Shown here in pieces: positions 27,487 through 36,910 of a DNA stretch of 64,000 nucleotides. This DNA is from Prevotella heparinolytica (GTDB lineage Bacteria; Bacteroidota; Bacteroidia; Bacteroidales; Bacteroidaceae), in the NCBI RefSeq assembly GCF_004342845.1, contig NZ_SLXB01000010.1:1-64000 (forward strand), read 5' to 3'. Below the pieces are notes generated by a model that saw only the letters and a list, made by a program, of their open reading frames with translations, searched no databases and had not been told where the DNA came from. Every line of letters starts with the position of its first letter. The stretch's first letter is position 1. A program made the translations under genes and the position numbers.

Positions 27487-28631
27487 TTATAACAGTTTTT
27501 CCAAGTCCTCAACTGGAGGAAGGAGTTTCTTTAGTCTGTCATCCATCTCTGCTGAAGTCTTGTACGTTGCTACGCCCATTGGCTTATCGTAGTCCTGGAT
27601 GACATATTCCACGAACCTCTTGTTTGCACTTTTGCAGAGGATGATTCCTATTGAAGGATTTTCATTGGGTTTGCGAACCTCGTCATCAAGGATGCGCAAG
27701 TAGCCTGCCAATTGCCCCAAATAGGCGGTTTTGAAAGGGCCGTTTTGAGTTCCACACAAACAAGGGCTGAAAGTTCTCTATTGAAGAACAACAAATCAGG
27801 GAACTGCTCCACGCCGAACTTCTCCAAATGGTATTGATTGCCGACAAACGTGAAGTCCCGTCCAAAAGTCATGATGAAGTTCTTCACGTTATTGATAATG
27901 CTTTGCTCTATCACCCGTTCATCACGGTCTTTGTCACGGACAAACAATTCTTCCGTATTGATGTAGTCCAGCAGATATTCATCCTTAAACATCGTGATGG
28001 CGCGATAGGCTTGCAATTGGTCGGGGATGGTACGCCTGAAATTATTTGGCAGATCACCTTGATGGCTGTATAAATCATCCTCTATTAGTTTTTCCAAATC
28101 TTCAACCTTAACCTTCGTGTCAGCAGCGAATTGGATATAGAACTTTCGCTGTTCCACATCTTTCACCTTACTGAGAATCGCATAGTGGTGGCTAAATCCA
28201 ATGTTCATGAATGCTGCAATGGGGAAATTCGATGCCATCGTAAATTGAACAGAAGGCAATTTGTTCGTTTCAACGAACGAATTGCTATCGTCATTGGGTA
28301 ATTTGTTCGTTTCAACGAACGAATCATCAGAAAGCAGTCTCCACTCTTCATAGAAAGTACGCATTTTCCGCAAACTGGGTGCCGAAAAACCTCTGAGTCC
28401 AGGCAGTTCCTTTCGTAACTGCTCACTAATCCCCTCAACAAATCCCTTGCCCCAATTCTTTGTTCGAGTATTGGCCGAGATGTATCTTCCAACACCATAA
28501 TACAAAGCCAGCTGTTCTTGGTTTACCACACCCAATGCTCTCTGTTGACTTTGCAGAATGGCATCCTTTATAACTTGCACAGCATTGGCAAGTTTCTCCC
28601 TTGAAGGAATCATTTCATTATTTGTATCCAT
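27487..28631 (-). pseudogene. PDDEXK nuclease-domain protein (DUF1016/YhcG), frameshifted
   Basis: The first frame (28631 down to about 27745) carries the DUF1016 N-terminal domain (ALYYGVGRYISANTRTKNWGKGFVEGISEQL) and the nuclease core with FPDLLFFNRELSALVCVELK. That core supplies the D, E and K of the PD-(D/E)XK site. Just after ELK the frame is lost. The rest (PFKTAYLGQLAGYLRILDDEV, NPSIGIILCKSANK) continues in another frame from about 27745 to 27487. A one-base deletion near the CAAAAC run at about 27740-27750 explains it. A sequencing error is possible. YhcG-like proteins are linked to DNA metabolism and restriction loci. Confidence 0.85.
28258..28324. repeat. Duplicated palindromic 25-mer inside the nuclease gene
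   Basis: Identical 25-bp copies at 28258-28282 and 28300-28324, 42 bp (14 codons) apart. Each contains GTTCGTT-TC-AACGAAC on the plus strand, an inverted repeat with 7-bp arms. In the protein each copy gives FVETNKLP, so the insert keeps the frame. It lies in the linker between the DUF1016 N-terminal domain and the nuclease core. Confidence 0.85.
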
Positions 28632-28649
28632 ATTGCTATAAAAAAGCTT

Positions 28650-28775
28650 TTAGATTCTTGTTATTTCGTCCCCACAGAACGAGTTCTTCAGATTCTTAAG
28701 TTCCTTCCACTCACACCGAGTATTCTCCTGTGGGTACTCGCGAGACAGGTGTTGTTGTAATTCTAGTTCAATCAT
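28650..28775 (-). pseudogene. Short N-terminal fragment resembling an AlbA_2 (Schlafen-like) protein
   Basis: A 41-codon reading frame begins MIELELQQHLSREYPQ and contains ARCEWKE-like CEWKELKNLKNSFCGDE before a stop at 28650. This resembles the first 40 residues of Bacteroides proteins with an AlbA_2 DNA-binding domain plus ATPase; the rest of that protein is missing. It may be a relic of a gene lost when this accessory patch was rearranged. The similarity is from memory. Confidence 0.45.
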
Positions 28776-29010
28776 ATCAATACATATTAAAAGAGCCTTT
28801 TACCCTCTTGCTCAGGAGGTCCCTTTAAAGAAGGATTATCAGTAGGCCGATTACTGACCACCAGATCAGATTAGCAAAATGCTTACCCATCTGCTTCTAA
28901 AACTCTTCCTTAAACGGGGATGTTTTTTTTGAACCACCCCTTTGCCTTGGGACTGTTCAATCTATATGCCACCGATGTTAATAAAATAATTTTTATCAAA
29001 CATAGTTTTA

Positions 29011-29190
29011 GAGCCTGTTTAAAAATGGCTGATTTTTTTCTAAAAAAGTTTCCGTATCAGTCGAATAGTTTCTTTCTTTGAAGTGACTAAACTTTAAAAA
29101 AGATGTATCAGACTGATTTAACGGAAACAGAGTGGAAATATATAACAAAAGTGTTGAAGCTGCAAGAAAGAAAGCGAAAATATTGTTCGG
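29011..29190 (+). mobile_element. 5' end of an IS5-type insertion sequence (remnant)
   Basis: The left end starts with GAGCCTGTTTAAAAATGG, like the terminal repeat of Bacteroides IS5-group elements. About 90 bp later an ATG at 29103 opens MYQTDLTETEWKYITKVLKL followed by QERKRKY, which is the usual transposase N-terminus. Similarity stops near 29184, where the frame runs into unrelated sequence. The rest of the element is gone. Confidence 0.7.
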
Positions 29191-29267
29191 TTCTCAGCAA
29201 AATCATTATTTTGCCGTATGCAAAACAATATGTATCTTTGTCCGCTTATTACAAAGAAGATATTTAA
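29103..29267 (+). pseudogene. Truncated IS5-family transposase N-terminus
   Basis: 54 codons. The first 27 look like an IS5-family transposase, with Thr-Asp-Leu-Thr-Glu near the start and a QERKRKY motif. The remaining codons are read-through into host DNA and include the promoter of the next gene. No catalytic DDE residues are present, so it cannot be active. Confidence 0.65.
29210..29240 (+). promoter_or_regulatory. Near-consensus Bacteroides promoter for the 29283 gene
   Basis: TTTG at 29210-29213 and TATCTTTG at 29233-29240 are separated by 19 bp, matching the TTTG / 19-21 bp / TAnnTTTG rule. The start codon follows 43 bp downstream. It lies just after the IS5 remnant. Confidence 0.8.
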
Positions 29268-29282
29268 AGAAAAAGGAAACTC

Positions 29283-29711
29283 ATGTGGATACTGATTATT
29301 AGCTTGTTTGCTCTCACCCTTCTTGCTGCTATGGCCGGGATAATACGCAACCGGAGCCTGCAAAAGAAAATAGACAGAGGCGAACTGAGCGCGATGCCCG
29401 AAGTGCAGGAAGCAGATGCAGAATGCTGCGGGCAACACGAAATCTGCGAACGCGACAGCCTGTTGGCTGCCGTCAGCAAAAAGATAGAGTATTACGACGA
29501 TGAGGAGCTGGACAAATACATCGGCATCAGTCCCGATGAATACACCCAAGGGCAAGAGGACGAATTTCGCGATGTATTCTACACCATGCAAGATACCGAT
29601 GTGGCCGGCTGGGTGCGCAGCCTCCAACTGCGGGGCATTGCACTACCCGACAATTTAAAGGATGAGGTATTCCTCATCATCGGAGAACGTCGCATCAGTC
29701 CTCATGCTTGA
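29283..29711 (+). CDS. Single-TM acidic protein of unknown function
   Basis: 142 residues with one N-terminal membrane helix (MWILIISLFALTLLAAMAGII). A cytoplasmic acidic part follows with CCGQHEIC, which could be a small metal or redox site, and a DDEELDKYIGISPDEY segment. It has no domain I can name. It is 36 bp upstream of the metal ABC permease gene and probably cotranscribed with it and tsaE. Confidence 0.8.
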   Translation: MWILIISLFALTLLAAMAGIIRNRSLQKKIDRGELSAMPEVQEADAECCGQHEICERDSLLAAVSKKIEYYDDEELDKYIGISPDEYTQGQEDEFRDVFYTMQDTDVAGWVRSLQLRGIALPDNLKDEVFLIIGERRISPHA

Positions 29712-29747
29712 GGCTTTTCCTATTTCATAACCCTCAAGGACACAACA

Positions 29748-30593
29748 ATGGAACTGCTTCAATACACCTTTTTCCAACACGCCCTCATCGGCAGCCTGCT
29801 GGCAAGCATTGCCTGCGGACTGATTGGGACTTACATCGTCACCCGCAGACTGGTGTTCATCAGCGGTGGATTAACGCATGCGTCCTTCGGAGGCATAGGG
29901 CTGGGACTTTACACCGGCATCTCTCCCATTCTGTCGGCAGCATTATTCGCCGTACTATCCGCTTTTGGAGTAGAGTGGCTCAGCAAACGAAAAGACATGC
30001 GGGAAGACTCCGCCATTGCCGTATTCTGGACACTGGGCATGGCCTTGGGCATAATGTTCACTTTTCTTTCGCCCGGATTCGCCCCTGATCTGTCGGCCTA
30101 TCTCTTTGGCAACATTCTCACTATTACATTAGAGGACATCGCCCTGCTCGGCGGATTAGCCATAGTACTGGCCCTTTTCTTCACTCTCTATATCCGTCCT
30201 ATCATATACGTAGCTTTCGACCGTGAGTTTGCCCGTTCGCAAGGTATTCCGGTGCAAACGTTCGAATACCTGCTGATGATGTTCATAGCACTCACCATCG
30301 TGGCATGTCTGCGCATGGTAGGCATCGTGCTGGTCATCTCACTACTCACTATCCCCCAGATGACAGCCAATCTTTTTTCGCACCGGTTCCATCGCATTCT
30401 CTGGCTTTCCATCGGTATAGGCTACATCAGCTGTCTGGGTGGACTGATGATTTCATTCTACCTGAACGTCCCTTCGGGAGCATCCATCATCTTCTTCTCC
30501 ATCATTATTTACGCCATTTGCAAAATCGGAAAAAGTTTTTGCCTATCTTTACAGCGTAAATTAAGAAGCCATCCCGACTTACATCATAAATAA
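29748..30593 (+). CDS. Metal ABC transporter permease (ZnuB/MntB type)
   Basis: 281 residues with about eight membrane helices. The ABC-3 family pattern is clear: [36 protein letters not shown] near the N-terminus and [22 protein letters not shown] in the second half. Such permeases import Zn, Mn or Fe. No ATPase or binding-protein gene lies next to it here, so partners must be encoded elsewhere. The next gene is tsaE. Confidence 0.92.
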   Translation: MELLQYTFFQHALIGSLLASIACGLIGTYIVTRRLVFISGGLTHASFGGIGLGLYTGISPILSAALFAVLSAFGVEWLSKRKDMREDSAIAVFWTLGMALGIMFTFLSPGFAPDLSAYLFGNILTITLEDIALLGGLAIVLALFFTLYIRPIIYVAFDREFARSQGIPVQTFEYLLMMFIALTIVACLRMVGIVLVISLLTIPQMTANLFSHRFHRILWLSIGIGYISCLGGLMISFYLNVPSGASIIFFSIIIYAICKIGKSFCLSLQRKLRSHPDLHHK

Positions 30594-30616
30594 TAATATC
30601 GTCAAAATTGGAAATC

Positions 30617-31045
30617 ATGTTGGAAATCAAAATTCAGTCATTAGACCAGATTCATGAAGCAGCCCGCCAATTCATTACTGCAATGGGCGATAACACCGTT
30701 TTTGCTCTCTACGGAAAAATGGGAGCCGGTAAGACGACCTTCATCAAGGCCATATGTGAAGAGTTGGGCGTTTCCGACGTCATCACCTCGCCCACTTTTG
30801 CCATCGTCAATGAATATCGCTCCGACACTACGGGTGAACTGATTTATCACTTCGATTTCTATCGCATCAAGAAATTGGAAGAGGTGTACGATATGGGATA
30901 TGAAGACTATTTCTACAGCGGTGCCCTTTGCTTTATCGAATGGCCGGAATTGGTAGAGGAACTCTTGCCGGGAAATGCCGTGAAAGTAACCATTGAAGAA
31001 GTGGAGAATGGTGAGCGCAAACTCACAATGGAAGAATTGGAATGA
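30617..31045 (+). CDS. tsaE: tRNA threonylcarbamoyladenosine biosynthesis ATPase
   Basis: 142 residues from the ATG at 30617; a TTG at 30608 would add three residues. Walker A is [17 protein letters not shown]. The motifs [16 protein letters not shown] and [11 protein letters not shown] are diagnostic of TsaE. It drives the TsaB-TsaD complex in t6A formation on tRNAs reading ANN codons. It overlaps the start of the next small gene by 4 bp. Confidence 0.95.
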   Translation: MLEIKIQSLDQIHEAARQFITAMGDNTVFALYGKMGAGKTTFIKAICEELGVSDVITSPTFAIVNEYRSDTTGELIYHFDFYRIKKLEEVYDMGYEDYFYSGALCFIEWPELVEELLPGNAVKVTIEEVENGERKLTMEELE

Positions 31046-31263
31046 TAAGCCAATACATTGTTCAGGGAATCTTTGCAGCAGCAGGCATCACCTCCCTACT
31101 GGCTGCCATACTGAATTGGGAGTGGTTCTTTACAACCCGTAATACCCAATTCATCGTACAAAATGTAGGTCGTTGGCAAGCCCGCTGGTTCTACGGTGCA
31201 TTGGGTATCCTGCTTATCGCAATGTCCGTCTTCTTCTTCCTGAATACGCCACCGGTGGAATAA
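31042..31263 (+). CDS. Small two-TM protein, Imm17-like
   Basis: 73 residues with two membrane helices (about 8-27 and 50-67). Between them is [28 protein letters not shown]. This pattern resembles the Imm17 family, named for immunity proteins of polymorphic toxins. No toxin lies nearby and the gene is tightly coupled to tsaE (ATGA overlap), so a housekeeping membrane role is as likely. Confidence 0.75.
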   Translation: MISQYIVQGIFAAAGITSLLAAILNWEWFFTTRNTQFIVQNVGRWQARWFYGALGILLIAMSVFFFLNTPPVE

Positions 31264-31332
31264 CCGTTTGTGCAATACCGGAGAGCCGCATGCTAAAAGA
31301 AGGATAAATCCCCCGGAATCACACTCCTAAAA

Positions 31333-31370
31333 AAAACAAAGGAGAAGCTTTGACGCCTCTCCTTTGTTTT
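31333..31370. terminator. Bidirectional terminator
   Basis: A perfect 13-bp stem (AAAACAAAGGAGA at 31333-31345, its complement at 31358-31370) with a 12-base loop. A-tract on one side and T-tract on the other serve the two convergent genes. Confidence 0.9.
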
Positions 31371-31387
31371 TCTGTTTGCAATACCGA

Positions 31388-31720
31388 TCATTCTTCTCCC
31401 AAAGATTCTGTGTATTCCATTTCACCCTGTACGATGAAAAGGATCTCTTCCGGCTCGTAATCGCCTACTTCATCTTTATGAGCTTCTTTGACAATATAGT
31501 CTACGACTTTCCCTAAATCAATTTCGACGTAGCCATCCGCATCAGGCTGTGCATCAAGGATGCCGCTTTCGGAATAATACTCGTCAATCAAATCGAGAAA
31601 ATAATAGAATTCGTCGTCGGAGAATTTCCCCTTCAACTCTTGCGGCAAATAGTTCTTGATGTATTCGATGGTCTTTTCATCATCGAGATCATTCTGCAAA
31701 AAATCGTCTTCCATTCCCAT
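31388..31720 (-). CDS. Acidic protein of unknown function
   Basis: 110 residues, very acidic, no membrane segment. It has two parts: a helical N-terminus (DDEKTIEYIKNYLPQELKGKFSDDEFYYFLDLIDEYY) and a C-terminal section VDYIVKEAHKDEVGDYEPEEILFIVQGEME. I recognise no domain. It lies 39 bp after the thioredoxin gene, in the same direction and probably the same transcript. Confidence 0.8.
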   Translation of the reverse strand: MGMEDDFLQNDLDDEKTIEYIKNYLPQELKGKFSDDEFYYFLDLIDEYYSESGILDAQPDADGYVEIDLGKVVDYIVKEAHKDEVGDYEPEEILFIVQGEMEYTESLGEE

Positions 31721-31759
31721 ACTGATATATTTTAAAGGGTTATTGCATCTTATTTACGA

Positions 31760-32074
31760 TTATAACAAAGCATCTATTTTAGCCACGTAAACCGATTTCT
31801 GAGCAGACCCCACCTGCTTGTCCACCAACTTTCCATCCTTGAAGAATAAAACCGTAGGGATATTGCGTATGCCGTATTCGGCAGCTACTTCTCCGCTTTC
31901 ATCTACATCGCATTTACCAATGACTACTTTACCGTCGTATTCAGTAGCCAGTTCGTCAATAATAGGACCTACCACTTTACACGGGCCACACCAAGGTGCC
32001 CAAAAATCAATCACTACCGGCTTACCTTCTGCCAGGATTTCCTGATAATTGCTGTCTGTAATTACTAATGCCAT
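31760..32074 (-). CDS. trxA: Thioredoxin
   Basis: 104 residues from the ATG at 32074; the longer reading to 32095 adds seven residues before the conserved start. The active site WCGPCK is in FWAPWCGPCKVVGP. The cis-Pro loop NIPTVLFFKDG is present. This is a cytoplasmic disulfide reductase of standard length. TATCTTTG on the minus strand at 32151-32158 is a good -7 box 77 bp upstream. Confidence 0.96.
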   Translation of the reverse strand: MALVITDSNYQEILAEGKPVVIDFWAPWCGPCKVVGPIIDELATEYDGKVVIGKCDVDESGEVAAEYGIRNIPTVLFFKDGKLVDKQVGSAQKSVYVAKIDALL

Positions 32075-32245
32075 TTCTTTTAATATTAAAATCAACCATT
32101 AATTATAAAATCACTATAAATTGTAAATTCATCCTCCTTCATCGATGAAACAAAGATAACATAAACCGAGAGCAGAATGAAATGAACGCAATCTTTTTTT
32201 CACCTATGTATCAACTACCCCCCTCACATTTTACGCGAACAGCTT

Positions 32246-35200
32246 CTAATTAATCCGAAAATCAAGATCGGGCGCTTCTTTCAGGTAAGAGATCAGTTCA
32301 CGTCCCACAGAAAGTTTTATAGGCCGGGAGATGAAGTCCACCCCCATCTTACTTTCTGTATCAATTATCTTGAAATAAAGTTCCGTGCTGCCCGGACGCT
32401 CTTTGGTAAGTTCGCTCAACTCGGTAATCAAGGCCTTGTCCAACATACCAAGTGGAATGAGTATCGTTATTTTTTCAATCAGTTTTTCCTTTACATCGGG
32501 CAAAAGTTCCATCGAGGTGATTTTCAAGTCCAACTCATCCTGCCGCCACTGTTTAGGCTGACAGCGAGCCTTGATAAACAAGAATGTACGCTCGCCCAGA
32601 TATCCCTGATAGGTCACCCAGTCATTACCGAAGAATGGAAGTTCGGCCGAACCGGAATAATCCTCGATTCGGGCAATGCCATAAGGATTGCCATTCTTGC
32701 TGATGCCACGACGAACCGAGGTGACAATTCCTCCCATCGTTATTTCACGTCCGGCAAGCGCTGTTTTGTCTTCCAATTCCGCCATACGGGTGTTACAAAC
32801 ATGCTCCAGCACAACCGAATATTCATCCAACGGATGTGCAGAGAGATAGATTCCCACCAAATCACGCTCCTTGTTCAACCGCTCCAAATCGGTCCAACGT
32901 TCGGCCAAAGGAATTTCAGGAGTAGCAATATCCACCACATTCTCACCACCGAACAACGAATTGGCTGCCGCAGCCTTATCCATCTGATAGCGGTTGCCGT
33001 AGCGCACCAACGTTTCAATGAACACCTCGCCCTTGGAATTTGCCGCAAAATACTGTTCACGTTTCAGTTCCGAGAAACTGTCAAAACCTCCCGCCAAGGC
33101 CAAACATTCGATATTTTTCTTATTACAAGCGTTCAGATTGACACGCTGTACAAAATCAAAGATTCCTTTATAAGGTCCGTTTTTCTCACGTTCTTCCATG
33201 ATACTCTGCACGGCTGCCTCGCCTACTCCCTTCACGGCACCAAGACCGAAACGGATATTCCCCTCGTTGTTGACCGTAAACTTCAGGTTACTTTCGTTCA
33301 CATCCGGCCCCAGCGTATTGATGCCCATAGCTTTGCACTCATCCATCAGTTTGGTGATATCGGTTATGTTCGACAAGCTTCGGCTCATGACAGCAGCCAT
33401 ATATTCTGCCGGATAGTTTGCTTTCAGATAAGCAGTCTGATAAGCCACCCATGAATAACATGTGGCATGCGACTTGTTGAAAGCATAGGAAGCGAATTTC
33501 TCCCAATCCCCCCAAATTTTCTCAAGCACTTGCGGGTCGTGTCCGTTCTTCTGTCCACCCGATACGAATTTAGGCTTCATATGATCCAACTTGTCGCGCA
33601 ATTTCTTACCCATAGCCTTACGCAAAGCATCGGATTCACCACGGGTAAAATCGGCCAACAAACGAGACAGCAGCATGACCTGCTCCTGATAAACCGTAAT
33701 GCCATACGTATCTTTCAAGTATTTCTCCATGATCGGAATATCGTACTCAATGGGCTTGCGTCCCCACTTACGGTCGATAAAGTCCGGAATATAATCCATC
33801 GGCCCCGGACGATAAAGGGCATTCATGGCAATCAAGTCTTCAAACGTACCGGGTTGCAACTCGCGCAGATACTTCTGCATGCCGGCCGACTCAAACTGGA
33901 ACGTACCAATGGTTCGCCCGTCGCAATAGAGCTTATAAGTAGCAGGGTCGTTGATGGAGACCTTATCTATATCTATTTCCAACCCGCGATGCAAACGAAC
34001 ATTGGCAACGGCCTCTTTAATGATGGACAGAGTCTTCAAACCCAAAAAGTCCATCTTGATCAACCCCGTATCTTCAATGACCGAACCCTCGTATTGTGTA
34101 ACAAGCATCTTCTCGCCCGTCTCCTTATCGTCTGCCGTGCTCACAGGCACCCAATCCGTGATATCATCGCGGCAAATAATAGTGCCGCAAGCATGTACGC
34201 CCGTACCACGCACGTTGCCTTCCAGCATCTTGGCATACTTCATCGTATCGCGCACCAACGGGTCGGGCGATGCTTCGGCAGCCTGTAATTCGGGCACATA
34301 CGCAATGGCATTCTGCAGATTAAGTTTCTTATCGGGAATTTTGTCCGGCACAAGCTTGCACAATCGATCGGACTCGCTCAAAGGCAATTTCTGAACACGA
34401 GCCACATCCTTGATGGCCATTTTGGTAGCCATCGTGCCATACGTAATGATATGAGCCACTTTCTCTTGCCCATATTTCTCCGTCACCCACCGAAGCACCT
34501 CGCCACGTCCGTCATCATCAAAGTCCACATCGATATCCGGTAGAGAAATGCGGTCGGGGTTCAGGAAACGCTCGAACAGCAAGTCGTACTGAATCGGGTC
34601 GATTTTCGTAATCCCCAAGCAATACGCCACAGCCGAACCGGCTGCAGAACCACGTCCCGGTCCCACAGAAACGCCCAACTGCGTACGGGCAGCATTGATA
34701 AAGTCCTGCACAATCAAGAAGTATCCCGGAAAACCCATCGTCTTCATGATATATAACTCAAAAATCAAACGCTCTTTCACCTCGTCCGACAAAGGGTCGC
34801 CATACAACTTCTTTGCACCGTCAAATGCCAACTTCGCCAAATAGTCGGCTTCCAGCTTGATACGATACAATTTATCGTAACCGCCCAGCTGCTGAATCTT
34901 GGCATTGGCTTTTTCCTCATTCAATACCGTCTTCCCGTTTTCATCCCGGGTAAACTCTTCGAATAAATCTTGCTCCGTATATTTCCGCCGATACTCCTCC
35001 TCTGTCCCGAACTCCTCCGGGATGGCAAAAGTGGGCATGATAGGCGCATGGTCGATAGAGTAATACTCCACCTTGTCCAAGATCTCCAACGTATTGGACA
35101 AAGCCTCAGGCACATCGGCAAACAAAGCGTTCATCTCAGCCTTTGTCTTCATCCACTCCTGCTTGGTATAAAGCATGCGGGTGGGATCGTCCAAATCCTT

Positions 35201-36043
35201 ACCCGTACTCAAGCAAATCAAGCGGTCGTGCGCCTCTGCATTTTCTTCGTCTACAAAATGTACGTCGTTGGTACAAATAACCTTTACATCATATTTCTTG
35301 GCAAGTTCCAGAATCTTGGCATTGACCTTCTGCTGCAACGGATAAGCTTCATGGTTGGCACGCGGAACAGTGGCTTTATGCCGTTGGAGTTCCAGATAAT
35401 AATCATCGCCAAATATATTTTTATACCACCGTATGGCTTCTTCGGCTTCCTCTATCCGGTCATTGGTTATTCTTTTAGGCACCTCTCCACCAAGACAGGC
35501 TGTACTGATAATCAGTCCTTCGTGATATTTTTCCAACTCGCTACGGTCTGTGCGCGGACGCATGTAATACCCCCTCGTCCAAGCATGTGAAACGAGCTTT
35601 ATCAGGTTATGATAGCCTTTTTCGTTCTTTGCCAATACCACCAAGTGATAACCGCTTTGGTCTTGCTTCCCTTCCTTTTTGTCCATAGTGCGGCGAGCCA
35701 CATACATCTCACAACCTACGATAGGCTTGAAAAGTCTGCTTTCGGCCTCGGCAATTCCGGCACGGCAACGAGCAAGCTCCGCCTCCTTGTCGTCACATGC
35801 AACATTCCCGCTTTCAATGCCGGCAATCTGTTTTTTGAGGTCTTTTATTTCCCCTTTGGGACCACTATTCTTCTTGTTGACATAATTGATAAATTCCTTA
35901 ATGCCGAACATATTTCCGTGATCGGTTACGGCAATTCCCTTCATACCGTCTTTCATGGCCTTATCCACCAAACGACTGACGCTGGCCTGGCCATCTAAAA
36001 GAGAATATTGAGTGTGCACATGTAAATGAACAAAATCTTGCAT
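32246..36043 (-). CDS. dnaE: DNA polymerase III alpha subunit
   Basis: 1265 residues from the ATG at 36043; the extension to 36109 precedes the PHP domain and fits nothing. This is the replicative polymerase. The N-terminal PHP domain begins FVHLHVHTQYSLLDG. The catalytic aspartates lie in LPDIDVDFDDDGRGEVL, with GPGRGSAAGSAVAYCLGI just before. The helix-hairpin-helix and OB-fold (ITMGGIVTSVRRGISKNG) follow toward the C-terminus. A minus-strand TATTTTTG at 36094-36101 is a likely -7 box. Confidence 0.97.
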   Translation of the reverse strand: MQDFVHLHVHTQYSLLDGQASVSRLVDKAMKDGMKGIAVTDHGNMFGIKEFINYVNKKNSGPKGEIKDLKKQIAGIESGNVACDDKEAELARCRAGIAEAESRLFKPIVGCEMYVARRTMDKKEGKQDQSGYHLVVLAKNEKGYHNLIKLVSHAWTRGYYMRPRTDRSELEKYHEGLIISTACLGGEVPKRITNDRIEEAEEAIRWYKNIFGDDYYLELQRHKATVPRANHEAYPLQQKVNAKILELAKKYDVKVICTNDVHFVDEENAEAHDRLICLSTGKDLDDPTRMLYTKQEWMKTKAEMNALFADVPEALSNTLEILDKVEYYSIDHAPIMPTFAIPEEFGTEEEYRRKYTEQDLFEEFTRDENGKTVLNEEKANAKIQQLGGYDKLYRIKLEADYLAKLAFDGAKKLYGDPLSDEVKERLIFELYIMKTMGFPGYFLIVQDFINAARTQLGVSVGPGRGSAAGSAVAYCLGITKIDPIQYDLLFERFLNPDRISLPDIDVDFDDDGRGEVLRWVTEKYGQEKVAHIITYGTMATKMAIKDVARVQKLPLSESDRLCKLVPDKIPDKKLNLQNAIAYVPELQAAEASPDPLVRDTMKYAKMLEGNVRGTGVHACGTIICRDDITDWVPVSTADDKETGEKMLVTQYEGSVIEDTGLIKMDFLGLKTLSIIKEAVANVRLHRGLEIDIDKVSINDPATYKLYCDGRTIGTFQFESAGMQKYLRELQPGTFEDLIAMNALYRPGPMDYIPDFIDRKWGRKPIEYDIPIMEKYLKDTYGITVYQEQVMLLSRLLADFTRGESDALRKAMGKKLRDKLDHMKPKFVSGGQKNGHDPQVLEKIWGDWEKFASYAFNKSHATCYSWVAYQTAYLKANYPAEYMAAVMSRSLSNITDITKLMDECKAMGINTLGPDVNESNLKFTVNNEGNIRFGLGAVKGVGEAAVQSIMEEREKNGPYKGIFDFVQRVNLNACNKKNIECLALAGGFDSFSELKREQYFAANSKGEVFIETLVRYGNRYQMDKAAAANSLFGGENVVDIATPEIPLAERWTDLERLNKERDLVGIYLSAHPLDEYSVVLEHVCNTRMAELEDKTALAGREITMGGIVTSVRRGISKNGNPYGIARIEDYSGSAELPFFGNDWVTYQGYLGERTFLFIKARCQPKQWRQDELDLKITSMELLPDVKEKLIEKITILIPLGMLDKALITELSELTKERPGSTELYFKIIDTESKMGVDFISRPIKLSVGRELISYLKEAPDLDFRIN

Positions 36044-36168
36044 ATCTTTCCTTTCTGTTGAGAGCCTAAAATTACAACCTCTGCCACACCTGACAAAAAT
36101 ATTCCCCAAAAAGTTATCAACATCCTCATTTCTCCGTTTAAATCCTTGTTAGATTTTCAAAATAAACC

Positions 36169-36176
36169 TATTTTTG
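36169..36176 (+). promoter_or_regulatory. Probable -7 box for psd-pssA
   Basis: TATTTTTG, 36 bp before the psd ATG, with CTTG at 36145-36148 about 20 bp upstream. It is divergent from the dnaE -7 box at 36094-36101. Confidence 0.6.
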
Positions 36177-36212
36177 CAAGCAATTTCAATCAAAACAGTA
36201 AAAACGATATAC

Positions 36213-36899
36213 ATGAGTCGATTAAAAAGATTAAAAAAGATACGCATACACCGTGAAGGCACACATACATTGGCAGGCAGCCTGACTTTAATATTAGCAG
36301 TCAATGCAGCCCTTTACTTCGGATTGGAATGCAAGATCCCTTTCTACGCAGTGGCAGTTATCAGCCTCATCGTATATGGAATATTGGTAAACTTTTTCCG
36401 TTGCCCCATCCGCTTGTTCGGAAAAGAGACAGAGAAAGTGGTTGTAGCCCCTGCCGATGGTAAAGTCGTAGTGGTGGAAGAGGTAGAAGAAAACGAATAT
36501 TTTCATGATCGCCGCATCATGGTATCCATATTTATGAGCCTTGTCAATGTACATGCCAACTGGTATCCGGTAGACGGCACCGTAAAAAAAGTATGGCATC
36601 AGAACGGAAAATTCATGAAAGCATGGCTACCCAAAGCCAGCACCGACAACGAACGTTCTACCGTGGTGATAGAGACACCTGAAGGGGTGGAGGTTATGGC
36701 ACGCCAGATAGCGGGAGCCATGGCACGCCGCATTGTTACGTATGCCGAACCGGGCGAAGAGTGCTACATCGACGAGCACATGGGTTTCATCAAATTCGGT
36801 TCGCGCGTGGATGTATTCCTGCCGTTGGGCACTGAAGTATTCGTAAAACTGGGACAACTGACTACCGGCAATCAGACCGTGATAGCCAAACTTAAATAA
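36213..36899 (+). CDS. psd: Phosphatidylserine decarboxylase family protein
   Basis: 228 residues from the ATG at 36213. Hydrophobic N-terminal segments (about 20-60) anchor it to the inner membrane. The self-cleavage site [13 protein letters not shown] contains the Gly-Ser where the pyruvoyl group forms. It belongs to the short PSD form and makes phosphatidylethanolamine from phosphatidylserine. The gene for the enzyme that makes phosphatidylserine follows 11 bp later, so the two steps are coexpressed. Confidence 0.94.
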   Translation: MSRLKRLKKIRIHREGTHTLAGSLTLILAVNAALYFGLECKIPFYAVAVISLIVYGILVNFFRCPIRLFGKETEKVVVAPADGKVVVVEEVEENEYFHDRRIMVSIFMSLVNVHANWYPVDGTVKKVWHQNGKFMKAWLPKASTDNERSTVVIETPEGVEVMARQIAGAMARRIVTYAEPGEECYIDEHMGFIKFGSRVDVFLPLGTEVFVKLGQLTTGNQTVIAKLK

Positions 36900-36910
36900 T
36901 AAAAACCGTA

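Noticed and set aside
27735..27760. Programmed -1 frameshift in the nuclease gene
   Set aside because: The CTC AAA ACG context is not a standard X XXY YYZ slippery site and no clear stimulatory hairpin follows. A mutation or read error is simpler.
30608..30616. TTG start for tsaE
   Set aside because: The ATG three codons later fits the family start. The extra residues are not conserved.
31042..31263. Toxin immunity gene (Imm17)
   Set aside because: No polymorphic toxin is nearby and the gene is fused into the tsaE transcript, so the name gives a family only, not a function.
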